64,000 bases of DNA from Streptomyces carminius (GTDB lineage Bacteria > Actinomycetota > Actinomycetes > Streptomycetales > Streptomycetaceae): assembly GCF_002794255.1 (NCBI RefSeq), contig NZ_PGGW01000045.1, positions 18,663 through 82,662 on the forward strand. The letters are read 5' to 3'. Positions 1 through 7,521 of the stretch are shown here, piece after piece; position 1 is the first letter of the stretch, and every line of letters begins with the position of its first letter. The position numbers were made by a program, and so were the translations under genes. The notes beneath the pieces are model-generated. The model was not told where the DNA came from and did no database searches. It saw only the letters and a program-made list of their open reading frames with translations.

Positions 1-316
1 CGAGCCGCGCCACGAGTTCGGTCCGCCATGCGACGGGGAACAGGTCCACGACGTCGACCATCCAGTCGTCGTGCGCGGGCACGTAGCGTCCGCCCGAGTG
101 GAGGTGGCGGGCCGCGGCGTCCGGGGTCACCTGGCAGCCCAGCCGTGCGCTGGCCAGGGCCACACGCTGTTCGTAGGTGAGCTTCAGCCAGCCCGGGAAG
201 CCCAGCTCCTCGTAGCGGGCGGTCAGCTCCGGCAGTTGGGCCGCGCGCCGCTCCGCGCCGAGTTCGCCCAGGGCCCGGAGCACGCCGGGGACGTCACCGG
301 CCTCCACGAGTGCCAT
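1..316 (-). CDS. Partial hypothetical protein downstream of SWIM gene (DUF6493-like)
   Basis: The first 105 codons of a minus-strand gene that runs off the left edge. The protein begins MALVEAGDVPGVLRAL. It starts 5 nt after the SWIM gene stops, so the two are almost certainly co-transcribed and probably translationally coupled. In Streptomyces the gene after a SWIM zinc-finger gene is usually a very large helical protein of the DUF6493 type. The helix-rich N-terminus here fits that, but the call rests mainly on context. The function is unknown. Confidence 0.55.
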   Translation of the reverse strand, partial: MALVEAGDVPGVLRALGELGAERRAAQLPELTARYEELGFPGWLKLTYEQRVALASARLGCQVTPDAAARHLHSGGRYVPAHDDWMVDVVDLFPVAWRTELVARL

Positions 317-321
317 CAGTC

Positions 322-1728
322 TCAACGTGCCGACTCCCTCTTCGTGTTCCGGACCATGCGGGTGGCGAGTACGTGTTTGCACGGTCCGCGACCACCCCGG
401 TACCTCGCCCACCACAGGCAGGTGCAGCTCATCCGCTCGCCGTCCTCGATGCGGACCAGGTAGGCGTGCTCGTCCTTCCCCACCCACGCCAGCGCGCCGT
501 CGATGCGGACCGCGCCCTGAGCGACCAGGGCCTTCGCTCCGCGCAGCCGCGGGTTGCGGGTCCCGGCGGCGCCCGCGGCGTAGGGCAGGTGCCGGTGGTA
601 GTACGCCTCTTCCGCGAGGTCGTAGCCGACCTGCCCAGAGGTTCCCAGCACCGTCAGGGCCGCGCGGACGCGTCCGGGCTCCAGGCCGGACTGCGCGGAC
701 AGGTCGGCCACGTCGATCTTCGGCTCCCAGGCCAGCAGCTCCGCCACCCGGTCCGTGTCCCGCGCCGCCGGTCCCGTGGCGAGGTCGTCGAGCACGCCGC
801 CCTCGCCGGAGAAGCCGCGCGAGGCGTGCGGGGAGAGCAGGAGCGTCAGCCGCATGCCGGGCAGCACGGCCTCCCACGCGACGGGCGCGGTCGGGTCCTG
901 TTGGGCCCAGCTCCACTCGTCATGGCTTCGCTCGGGCTCCGGGGCGTACACCCGCACCGTCGACGCGTGCCGCAGTACCTGCTGGAGGCTCAGCAGTCGC
1001 TCGCAGCCGGGCAGGCACACGGCACCGGGCGACGGCCTGGTCGCCGGGCGCAGGGTGCGGCCTGAGGGAACCACCCAGCGTGTCGTGTGCGCGCCGGACC
1101 GCTGGGTGGGCCGCGGCAGCGACCGCAGGACGGCGGCCGCCTCCGCGGCGGGTATCTCGGCGCGCGGGACGAGGCCCGCCGCGATCACCTGGGCCTCCGC
1201 GAAGCCGCGCAGCCAGCGCTCCGGCAGCGGGACCTTTTTCTCCACGAACCGGCCGTCGAAGGTGGTGGCTGCCAGCCCGTCCGGCCCCACCCGCAGGTGC
1301 AGCGGGTCCAGGCCGCCGATCCTGGCGAGGGCCAGGCGCAGCGGTGGGCCGATGTCGACGTTGGTGGTGCCGTGGCCGACATCGTCACCGTCGAGGCCGG
1401 GGGCGAGGACGTCGAGGCGCGCGTGGACGCCGCAGCAGGCGGAGAAGGACTCCAGCCGCAACCGGTCGCCGCCGGCCGTGACGACCGGGTCCAGGAAGGC
1501 CGACGGCCGCGGCTGGTAGTAGCGGCTGGCGGCGACGCCGGCGACCGCGAGCAGCGCCGTCGCCGCGGCGGCCGGCGCGGTCAGGAACCCGTCGAAGAAC
1601 CGCGGATTGGCCGCCTCGCCGTCCGGCGTGGCACCGCCCGAGGTCTCCAGGGTGAGGGAGCGCCCGGCCTGGGTATCGCGCACGGCGGACGCGCGCACGT
1701 AGGCATAGGACTGGGTCGTTGAACTCAC
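322..1728 (-). CDS. SWIM zinc-finger family protein
   Basis: A 468-residue protein of unknown molecular role. The recognisable element is a C-terminal SWIM zinc finger, C-x-C-x12-C-x-H, in the stretch SCTCLWW..GPCKH about 25 residues from the end. SWIM domains bind zinc and are thought to mediate nucleic-acid or protein contacts. Ahead of it (about residues 315-350) is a short segment resembling a winged-helix DNA-binding fold. There is no signal peptide or membrane segment, so it should be cytoplasmic. The ATG start is followed by a collinear reading frame with strong third-position GC. It forms a two-gene unit with the partial gene that follows. The family assignment is firm; the biological role is not. 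Confidence 0.85.
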   Translation of the reverse strand: MSSTTQSYAYVRASAVRDTQAGRSLTLETSGGATPDGEAANPRFFDGFLTAPAAAATALLAVAGVAASRYYQPRPSAFLDPVVTAGGDRLRLESFSACCGVHARLDVLAPGLDGDDVGHGTTNVDIGPPLRLALARIGGLDPLHLRVGPDGLAATTFDGRFVEKKVPLPERWLRGFAEAQVIAAGLVPRAEIPAAEAAAVLRSLPRPTQRSGAHTTRWVVPSGRTLRPATRPSPGAVCLPGCERLLSLQQVLRHASTVRVYAPEPERSHDEWSWAQQDPTAPVAWEAVLPGMRLTLLLSPHASRGFSGEGGVLDDLATGPAARDTDRVAELLAWEPKIDVADLSAQSGLEPGRVRAALTVLGTSGQVGYDLAEEAYYHRHLPYAAGAAGTRNPRLRGAKALVAQGAVRIDGALAWVGKDEHAYLVRIEDGERMSCTCLWWARYRGGRGPCKHVLATRMVRNTKRESAR

Positions 1729-1853
1729 ATGCGAAGGCTAGGGGTTGGCACTGACGTCGGCTCGCTGGTACGGACGCTGCGCGGGCCGGGGTCCAGGGTC
1801 TTCGAGAAGTCGCGAGGTGGGCGGTTCGTCTGCCGCGTGCTGCACGTGACGGG

Positions 1854-2376
1854 TTGCCGGCCTCTGCGGACAGCGCGTCACCGTCGTACAAGGGGCACCG
1901 GTACCCGGTCGAGGTGCTCCCCCACTGCGTGTTGGCTGCACTTTCGTTTCCCGCTCAGCTTCCGCGGGGTGGAGGAGCTGATGCCGCACCACCGCCGGAC
2001 CGTCTCCTATGGGACGGTCCGGCGGTGGTGCGCCACGTCCGGGCGGGCCTGTGCGAACGGACTGCGCCGCCGTCGGCCGCGGCCCGGGGATGAGGGGCAT
2101 CCGCACGAGGCGTTCGTGAAGATCAACGGGAAGCTGAAGTACTGTGGCGGGCCTTCGACGCCGGCGGCACCGTGCTGGACACCTTCGTGCAGAGCCGGCG
2201 GGACAAGGCCGCCGTCCGGGGATTCCTCCGCCGCCTGCGGAAGAAGACGGGCACGGTCCCGCGGGTGATCGTCACCGACGAGCCCCGTTCCCACGGCGCC
2301 GCCCACCGGCCAGGTCATGCCCTCCGTGGCGCACCGCTCCCCTCAGGGCCTGAACAACCGGGTCGAGAACAGCCAT
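1854..2376 (+). pseudogene. IS6-family transposase remnant, multiply frameshifted
   Basis: A decayed IS6 (IS26-type) transposase whose pieces lie in at least four successive reading frames. The N-terminus SYKGHRYPVEVLPHCV starts at ATG 1854. WLHFRFPLSFRGVEELM follows from 1933, then VSYGTVRRWC, FVKINGKLKY, LDTFVQSRRDKAA and TGTVPRVIVTDE from about 2172, and finally VMPSVAHRSPQGLNNR and ENSHQPT to about 2376. The order matches an intact IS6 transposase (HTH, then the DDE catalytic domain), but the C-terminal third and any terminal repeats are missing. It cannot encode an active enzyme. Confidence 0.85.
1985..2032. repeat. Perfect 20-bp inverted repeat inside the IS6 relic
   Basis: Left arm 1985-2004 and right arm 2013-2032 are exact reverse complements around the 8-nt spacer TCCTATGG. 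The right arm encodes the conserved transposase residues TVRRWC. The left arm replaces residues that are normally different in IS6 proteins, so the left arm looks copied from the right. As RNA it would form a very stable hairpin that could also stop transcription. Confidence 0.8.
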
Positions 2377-2424
2377 CAGCCCACCCTCATCTGCTACCGC
2401 CGGCTCGCCACATGAGATGACCTG

Positions 2425-3195
2425 TTACGGAAGGACGATGTTGCGGCCGGGCCCGCCTTCGAGGGTGTCCTTTCCGGTGCCACCGCAGACGAGATCGTCG
2501 CCGCCTTCGCCGTCCAGTGTGTCGTTGCCGGGACCGCCGAGGATGATGTCGCGGCCGTCCCCGCCCATGGCGTGGTCGTCGCCGGGGCCGGCGTGCACGG
2601 TGTCGTCACCGCCGTAGCCCTCGATCATGTCGTCGCCCCGGCCGCCCCACATCTGCTGGTTGCCGCCGTCACCCATCAGGTGGTCCATGCCGTCGCCGCC
2701 GTGCAGGGCTGCGGGTCCCATGACCATGTCGTTCCCCGCGTCGCCCAGCACCGTGCGTGCGGTGTGGGCGTGCAGTTCGTCGTCGCCGGGGCCACCGCTG
2801 ACGGTGCCGATCCCGGGCGTGAAGGCGGCGATCGTGTCGTTGCCGTCGCCGAGGAAGACATCGATCCTGTCGGGCCGGGGGCTGTCGGCGGGCAGTTCGC
2901 AGACGACGGAGGTGGTGTCCTCGGGTCTGGAGTACGCACAGTGGTCGCCCGGTTCGAGCGGGACCACGTCGCTGAAGCCGATCCGCCGGATCCCGTCGCT
3001 GGTGTACATGGAGAATATGTCGAGGTCGTTGGTCTGTCCTGCGGCGGCGGTGAGGACGATCGACTGAGTCGCCCAGTCGGCTCCGACGCGGGCCTTCGCC
3101 TCGGCGGCGGTGGCGGCGGCTGCCGGGCCGACGGCGAGGCCGGCGGTGAACAGGGTTACGGCGACCGCGCTGACGGTGGCCCGGTTTCGGTTCAT
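2425..3195 (-). CDS. Secreted calcium-binding (RTX/hemolysin-type repeat) protein
   Basis: A 256-residue exported protein. Residues 1 to about 30 are a Sec signal peptide with an AAAATAA cleavage region. Residues 30-110 form an unassigned N-terminal domain with two cysteines. From about residue 115 to the end there are glycine/aspartate nonapeptide repeats ([49 protein letters not shown]) that fold into a calcium-binding beta-roll. Such repeats usually belong to type I secreted proteins, but this one has a classical signal peptide, so it should fold outside the cell in the presence of calcium. No enzymatic domain is visible. It is monocistronic, between the IS6 relic and a long non-coding stretch. 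Confidence 0.85.
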   Translation of the reverse strand: MNRNRATVSAVAVTLFTAGLAVGPAAAATAAEAKARVGADWATQSIVLTAAAGQTNDLDIFSMYTSDGIRRIGFSDVVPLEPGDHCAYSRPEDTTSVVCELPADSPRPDRIDVFLGDGNDTIAAFTPGIGTVSGGPGDDELHAHTARTVLGDAGNDMVMGPAALHGGDGMDHLMGDGGNQQMWGGRGDDMIEGYGGDDTVHAGPGDDHAMGGDGRDIILGGPGNDTLDGEGGDDLVCGGTGKDTLEGGPGRNIVLP

Positions 3196-3771
3196 GAGAC
3201 CTCGTCTCGGTGGAGTGACGGGGGACCGACCTGCTTGGCGTGGTGCTGCCGGGGACCGGGCGGACCCGGTCGTAGGGGCAGCCTCCCCTGCTGGTCCGGA
3301 TCTGCAAGACCGCGAATTGGCGCGGCGTCATGGTACGCCGTCGTCCCTCCGGATGTGACGGTTGGGCTTCTTTGGTGAGGCCTGTTCCCGGTGTCGCCGT
3401 GGCAGGGTTCGCCGGCTCGATTCTGGCTCAGCGAAGGTGAGCCGGCCGACGCATGCGTGCCGTCGGCCGCGTTCCCCGCCCGATGCGCCACACAGTCACA
3501 GCTCCCCACCAGGCAACCTGCCCGGCGAGGCCGACTCGGATGTACGGAACCGCACCAACGGGCCCCGGGATCTCGCGTGTCGTGGAACCAGACAGCCCCC
3601 ACGCCAGAACCAGGTCCCGTTGCCGTGCCGCGAACATCCCTCCCCGGCATCGCCCCGCACGCCGGCCCGGGCCGCGCCCTCGCTTTCCGGCTGCGGGAAG
3701 GGGTCTGGCTCCCGGCTCTCGGCGGATTCCCTGCTCGCCGCCCGCCCTTGTAATCAACTCTGTTTGTTTCG
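3196..3771. other. Gene-free stretch
   Basis: About 580 nt between the divergently transcribed calcium-repeat and LPMO genes. Reading frames exist on both strands, but none shows family similarity or a convincing start. The right end holds the LPMO promoter and its CebR operator. Nothing else could be recognised. Confidence 0.5.
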
Positions 3772-3799
3772 TTGACATTTCACTCAGAAGTCGTACCGT
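3772..3799 (+). promoter_or_regulatory. Promoter of the LPMO gene
   Basis: A consensus -35 box TTGACA (3772-3777) is followed after 16 nt by TACCGT (3794-3799) as the -10 element. The surroundings are more AT-rich than anywhere nearby. The CebR operator follows directly, so transcription would start inside or next to it. Confidence 0.65.
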
Positions 3800-3813
3800 T
3801 GGGAGCGCTCCCA
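3800..3813. promoter_or_regulatory. CebR operator (cellobiose-responsive)
   Basis: The perfect 14-bp palindrome TGGGAGCGCTCCCA is the published binding sequence of CebR, the LacI-family cello-oligosaccharide repressor of Streptomyces. It abuts the -10 box of the LPMO gene, an ideal position for steric repression. Cellobiose or cellotriose should relieve repression. Confidence 0.92.
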
Positions 3814-3846
3814 TAATGCTTCGCAGCTGGAAGGAGTTCCCCCCAC

Positions 3847-4521
3847 ATGCGCAAGCAGAACCCATCGACCGGGCGTTCCCGGTCGGCCCTCCGCCGGCCT
3901 CTCCAGGCACTCGTCATGCTGTTCGCCATGGTTGTCGGCGCACTGACCTGGTCGGCTCCCGCCCAGGCTCACGGCACCATCGTCGACCCCGCCTCCCGCG
4001 CTTACCAGTGCTGGAAGACGTGGGGCAGCAACCACACGAGCCCGGCCATGCAGACCGAAGACCCCATGTGTTACCAGGCGTTCCAGGCCAACACCGACAC
4101 CATGTGGAACTGGATGAGCGCGCTCCGCGACGGCCTCGGTGGTCAGTTCCAGGCGCGGACCCCCGACGGGACGCTCTGCAGCAACAACCTCTCGAGGAAC
4201 GCCAGCCTGAACAGGCCCGGGGCGTGGAAGACGACCAACGTCAGCAACAACTTCACGGTCCGGCTGCACGACCAGGCGTCCCACGGTGCCGACTACTTCA
4301 GGGTCTACGTGAGCAAGCAGGGCTTCGACCCCAAGACCCAGACCCTGGGCTGGGGCAACCTCGACTTCATCACGCAGACCGGCCGCTTCGCCCCGGCGCA
4401 GGACATCAGCTTCAACGTCAACACCTCCGGCTACACCGGACACCACATCCTGTTCGTGATCTGGCAGGCCTCGCACCTCGACCAGGCCTACATGTGGTGC
4501 AGCGACGTGAACTTCGGCTGA
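3847..4521 (+). CDS. Lytic polysaccharide monooxygenase, AA10 family
   Basis: A 224-residue secreted copper enzyme that cleaves crystalline polysaccharide chains oxidatively. Residues 1-41 are a long signal peptide ending SAPAQA. Cleavage exposes His42 (HGTIVDPASR), the N-terminal half of the copper-binding histidine brace. The second brace residue is His146 in SHGADYF. Paired cysteines and a C-terminal WCSDVNF motif complete a single-domain AA10 fold. No cellulose-binding module is attached. AA10 enzymes attack chitin or cellulose. The CebR operator in front argues for cellulose, since chitinolytic genes in Streptomyces use a different regulator. The start is the ATG 5-10 nt after GGAAGGAG. 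A strong terminator follows the gene, so it is monocistronic. Confidence 0.93.
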   Translation: MRKQNPSTGRSRSALRRPLQALVMLFAMVVGALTWSAPAQAHGTIVDPASRAYQCWKTWGSNHTSPAMQTEDPMCYQAFQANTDTMWNWMSALRDGLGGQFQARTPDGTLCSNNLSRNASLNRPGAWKTTNVSNNFTVRLHDQASHGADYFRVYVSKQGFDPKTQTLGWGNLDFITQTGRFAPAQDISFNVNTSGYTGHHILFVIWQASHLDQAYMWCSDVNFG

Positions 4522-4587
4522 GCCGGAGAGCGCCGCACACGGCACCGACCTCTGCCGGGCGCCGGTAACCCGCCGCCCGGCCGACCG

Positions 4588-4637
4588 AGCCCCGTCGGGG
4601 CAGGGGACCCGTTTGGTCACCCTGCCCCGACGGGGCT
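4588..4637 (+). terminator. Strong hairpin terminator after the LPMO gene
   Basis: An 18-bp perfect stem (4588-4605 with 4620-4637) whose loop can pair further (GACC with GGTC). No T-run follows, as is normal for Streptomyces terminators. Confidence 0.85.
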
Positions 4638-5145
4638 TCCTGCGCTCCTGGTGTGAACACACCCGCTCGCGCGGCAGTCGCACGGTGGCCGGCTCCCCAC
4701 CGTCTCGTCGTAAGACTCCGGCACTCAACGGCCAGGGAGAATCCTCGGCACCGTCAGCCCACCGGGGCGTACCGCGCCGCCCGGCGTACCCGCGCCGACC
4801 TGGCCTTCCCGGCCGCCGGCAACTCCCGGAGCACACCTCACTCACGCCATTTACGACATGGGGAACGATTGCCGGTGACGGGACGGCCGGGCTCGCGCGA
4901 CCGCGAGCGGGACGGGACCGGAGGACTCGTGAGACTGCCGGTGGGTCCCCAGGAGTGGCACAGCCGAGGCGGGCGCGGGTATGGAGGTACCGGGCAGGAC
5001 AGGTCACCACTTCGGTCAGGGGCGTCCGCGGAGCACGGTGCCCGGAAAAAGATTCGGCGGCCGTGTCGATCCGCGGCATGTCCCGTTCGACCTGGGAGTG
5101 AGAGGGTCCAAGACAGGGGCCCGGAGCATCCAGGGAGACAGCGCC
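4638..5145. other. Gene-free stretch
   Basis: About 500 nt between the LPMO terminator and the YciI gene. A 162-codon frame on the plus strand overlaps it but has no recognisable domain or ribosome site. The YciI gene promoter should lie near the right end; no clear -35/-10 pair could be singled out. Confidence 0.45.
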
Positions 5146-5565
5146 GTGAAGTACATGCTGATCATGCGTGCCACCGACGAGGCCCTCGCGGGGATGGCGG
5201 GCACCGACTTCGCCGAGATGCTGGAGACCGTCGGCAGGTACAACGACGAAATGATCCGGGCCGGCGTGCTGGTCGCCGCCGAGGGACTCGACGACGCCGC
5301 CGAGGGCGTGGTCGTCGACCACTCCTCGGAGCCGCCGGTGGTCACCGACGGCCCGTACGGTGAGACCAAGGAACTGTTCGGCGGGTTCTACATCCTCAAC
5401 GTGGCCTCGAAGGAGGAGGCCGTGGAGTGGGCCAAGCGGTCACCGATGACCGGCTCGGGTTTCAGGACCGAGATCCGCCGGGTCACCACGATCGACGAGT
5501 TCCCCCAGGACAACCAGTGGGTGCGGAAGGAACGGGCCTGGCGCGAGGCCACCGGCCAGCTCTGA
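5146..5565 (+). CDS. YciI-like DGPF-domain protein
   Basis: A 139-residue small cytoplasmic protein beginning with GTG after CAGGGAGA. MKYMLIMRATDEA at the start and the signature TDGPYGETKELFGGFYIL in the middle (about residues 65-83) identify the YCII/DGPF family, a ferredoxin-like dimeric fold with no settled enzymatic role. It ends 16 nt before the sigma-factor gene. DGPF proteins are the conserved neighbours of ECF42 sigma factors in actinobacteria, where they are usually the transcriptional targets or partners. A longer frame reaches upstream to 4981, but it lacks similarity and a ribosome site, so the GTG was preferred. Confidence 0.88.
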   Translation: MKYMLIMRATDEALAGMAGTDFAEMLETVGRYNDEMIRAGVLVAAEGLDDAAEGVVVDHSSEPPVVTDGPYGETKELFGGFYILNVASKEEAVEWAKRSPMTGSGFRTEIRRVTTIDEFPQDNQWVRKERAWREATGQL

Positions 5566-5581
5566 GCGGAGTCTGCAGGAG

Positions 5582-6868
5582 ATGACTGATCACAGCGGCC
5601 GGGAGGCCGTCGCCGCCGTCTGGCGGATCGAGTCCGCGCGGATCGTCGGTGCCCTCGCCCGGTACACCGGCGACTTCGCGCTGGCCGAGGACTGCGCCCA
5701 GGAGGCGCTGGCCGAGGCTCTGGTGACCTGGCCGCGCGACGGCGTGCCGCGCGACCGGGCCGGGTGGCTGCTCACCGTCGGCCGGCGCCGCGCCATCGAC
5801 GCCTTCCGCCGCCGCTCCACCCTCGACGAGAAGTACGCCGCCCTCACCCACGGCCTCGGTGAGGGCGGCGCCGTCTCGGGAAGGACGCCGGCCGATCCGG
5901 TCCGGGACGCCGAGGAGGTGCTGTGGGATCCGGACCGGATCGACGACGACACCCTCGCGCTGATGTTCGTCTCCTGCCACCCCGTACTGTCACGGGAGGC
6001 GCAGGTGGCGCTCACCCTGCGGGTGGTCGGCGGCCTGACCAGCGACGAGATCGCCAGGGTGCTGCTCGTCCCGACCGCCACCGTGCAGGCACGGATCACC
6101 CGGGCGAAGAAGACCCTCAAGGCGGCCCGGGTGCCGTTCGGGGTGCCACCGGCCGGGGAGCGGACCGAGCGGCTCGGTTCGGTGCTCAGCGTGCTCTATC
6201 TGATCTTCACCGAGGGGTCCTCGGCCGGCTCGGGCGAAGAGCTGATCCGGTTCGACCTCGCCGGCGAGGCACAGCGCCTCGCGCGGGTGCTCAGCCGGCT
6301 GGTGCCGGGCGAGCCCGAGGTCCACGGTCTGCTGGGGCTGCTGGAGCTGACCGCGGCGCGTTTCCCCGCCCGCACCGGGCCGGACGGCCGGCCGGTGCTG
6401 CTGGAACACCAGGACCGCCGCCGCTGGGACCGTGCCGCGATCCACCGGGGACGAGCCGCCCTGGCCCGCGCCGAGCGGGCCGGCCGGGGCCTGGGCCCCT
6501 ACGGCCTGCAGGCCGCCATCGCCGAGTGCCACGCCGTCGCCCCCTCGGTCGAGGCGACGGACTGGGAGCGCATCGTGCTCCTGTACGAGGCGCTCGGCCG
6601 GCTCGCGCCCTCACCGGTGGTCGACCTCAACCGGGCGGTGGCCGTCTGCATGGCGCAGGGGCCGGCCGAGGCCCTGTCCATCGTGGACGGGCTGAGGACC
6701 GCCAAGGCGCTGTCGAACTCCCACCTGCTGCCCAGCGTCCGCGGGGAGCTGCTCGCCCGCCTGGGACGCACCGACGAGGCGAGCTCCGAGCTGGACCTCG
6801 CCATACGACGGTGCGGCAACAAAAGCGAGCGATCGGTGCTGGAGGACAAACTCGCCGACCTCCGCTGA
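5582..6868 (+). CDS. ECF-type RNA polymerase sigma factor, ECF42-like (DUF6596)
   Basis: A 428-residue sigma factor. Region 2 lies at residues 10-75 (with AEDCAQEALAEAL) and region 4 at about 120-185 (LTSDEIARVLLVPTATVQAR). A long C-terminal extension (about 200-428) is built of helical TPR-like repeats. This architecture, and the DGPF gene immediately upstream, are the defining traits of ECF group 42. Those sigma factors have no anti-sigma factor, and their activity depends on the C-terminal extension. Length is normal. The ATG at 5582 sits 6 nt after CAGGAG. The sigma factor probably drives its own operon with the DGPF gene. Confidence 0.9.
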   Translation: MTDHSGREAVAAVWRIESARIVGALARYTGDFALAEDCAQEALAEALVTWPRDGVPRDRAGWLLTVGRRRAIDAFRRRSTLDEKYAALTHGLGEGGAVSGRTPADPVRDAEEVLWDPDRIDDDTLALMFVSCHPVLSREAQVALTLRVVGGLTSDEIARVLLVPTATVQARITRAKKTLKAARVPFGVPPAGERTERLGSVLSVLYLIFTEGSSAGSGEELIRFDLAGEAQRLARVLSRLVPGEPEVHGLLGLLELTAARFPARTGPDGRPVLLEHQDRRRWDRAAIHRGRAALARAERAGRGLGPYGLQAAIAECHAVAPSVEATDWERIVLLYEALGRLAPSPVVDLNRAVAVCMAQGPAEALSIVDGLRTAKALSNSHLLPSVRGELLARLGRTDEASSELDLAIRRCGNKSERSVLEDKLADLR

Positions 6869-7004
6869 CCGGCCCGAGGCCGCGTACGCGGCCGGCATCC
6901 CCACACAGCGCGGGCGAGTGCGGCCACCGGCCCGTGTGGCAGGCGCCTGCCACACGACCTGTCACGCCCGCGAGCGCCCGGTGGCCGTGTCCGCGCGGGC
7001 GCCG
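6869..7004. other. Non-coding gap after the sigma factor
   Basis: A short GC-rich gap between the sigma-factor gene and the hflX relic. The repeated GCAGGCGCCTGCC-type inverted repeat near 6938-6955 could act as a terminator. No gene is seen. Confidence 0.35.
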
Positions 7005-7230
7005 GGCACTCGCGCTCCCTGTGGGCCCGGGAGACCAGGCCGCCCGGGGTGCAGGGCGCCATGGCCTCCTCGGTCTCCACCTCCGGACGCGGCAGCAGGA
7101 CGTCGATGAAGTCCCGCAGTGCCTCGATACCGTCCCCGGTGCGCGCGGAGACCGCGACCGAGCCCGGTTCCGCGGCCAGCAGCGGGGACAGCACGTCCAG
7201 AGCCCGGCGGACGCCTGCGAGTCCTTCGGT
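7005..7230 (-). pseudogene. Remnant of the C-terminal part of GTPase HflX
   Basis: An uninterrupted minus-strand stretch reads LAGVRRALDVLSPLLAAEPG, then SVAVSARTGDGIEALRDFI and DVLLPRPEVE, and then APCTPGGLVSRAHRE. This is the end of the G-domain (SARTG is the G5 motif) and the start of the C-terminal domain of HflX. The P-loop, switch motifs and the N-terminal domain are absent and the frame then drifts into unrelated sequence. It is a relic of a ribosome-splitting GTPase gene, presumably a second or deleted copy. Confidence 0.6.
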
Positions 7231-7319
7231 CTCCGTTCCGCTCCCGGCGGCGGTGCCGCCGGTCGTCCCCTCCCGTTCCGTCTGCTCGCCTCCCCTTCAC
7301 AACGCCCCTCACAACGCGA

Positions 7320-7352
7320 CCGGGGGACGGCCGTCGTACGGCCGTCCCCCGG
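7320..7352. terminator. Hairpin terminator downstream of the ArsA-like gene
   Basis: A perfect 14-bp stem (7320-7333 with 7339-7352) with a TCGTA loop. It lies beyond the 3' end of the minus-strand cstA operon, between it and the hflX relic. Confidence 0.75.
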
Positions 7353-7521
7353 GGTGTTCGGTGGTGTCCTGGGCCCCTCGGCCCTCGAAGTGGTCGGACT
7401 TGTCCGGGTCGCTGAACGTCTGGCGGCCCGGGGCGGGGGCCGCCGTCGGGTGGGTGCTGACCTGCGGCGCGAAGCCGCCGGTGCTCGGTGCGCGCCACGG
7501 GCCGGCGGGAAGTCCGGGATC

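Noticed and set aside
3192..3650. A 152-codon minus-strand frame upstream of the calcium-repeat gene
   Set aside because: No recognisable motif. It spans what should be promoter DNA.
4613..5101. A 162-codon plus-strand frame after the LPMO terminator
   Set aside because: No ribosome site, no similarity, and composition is typical of a random frame in GC-rich DNA.
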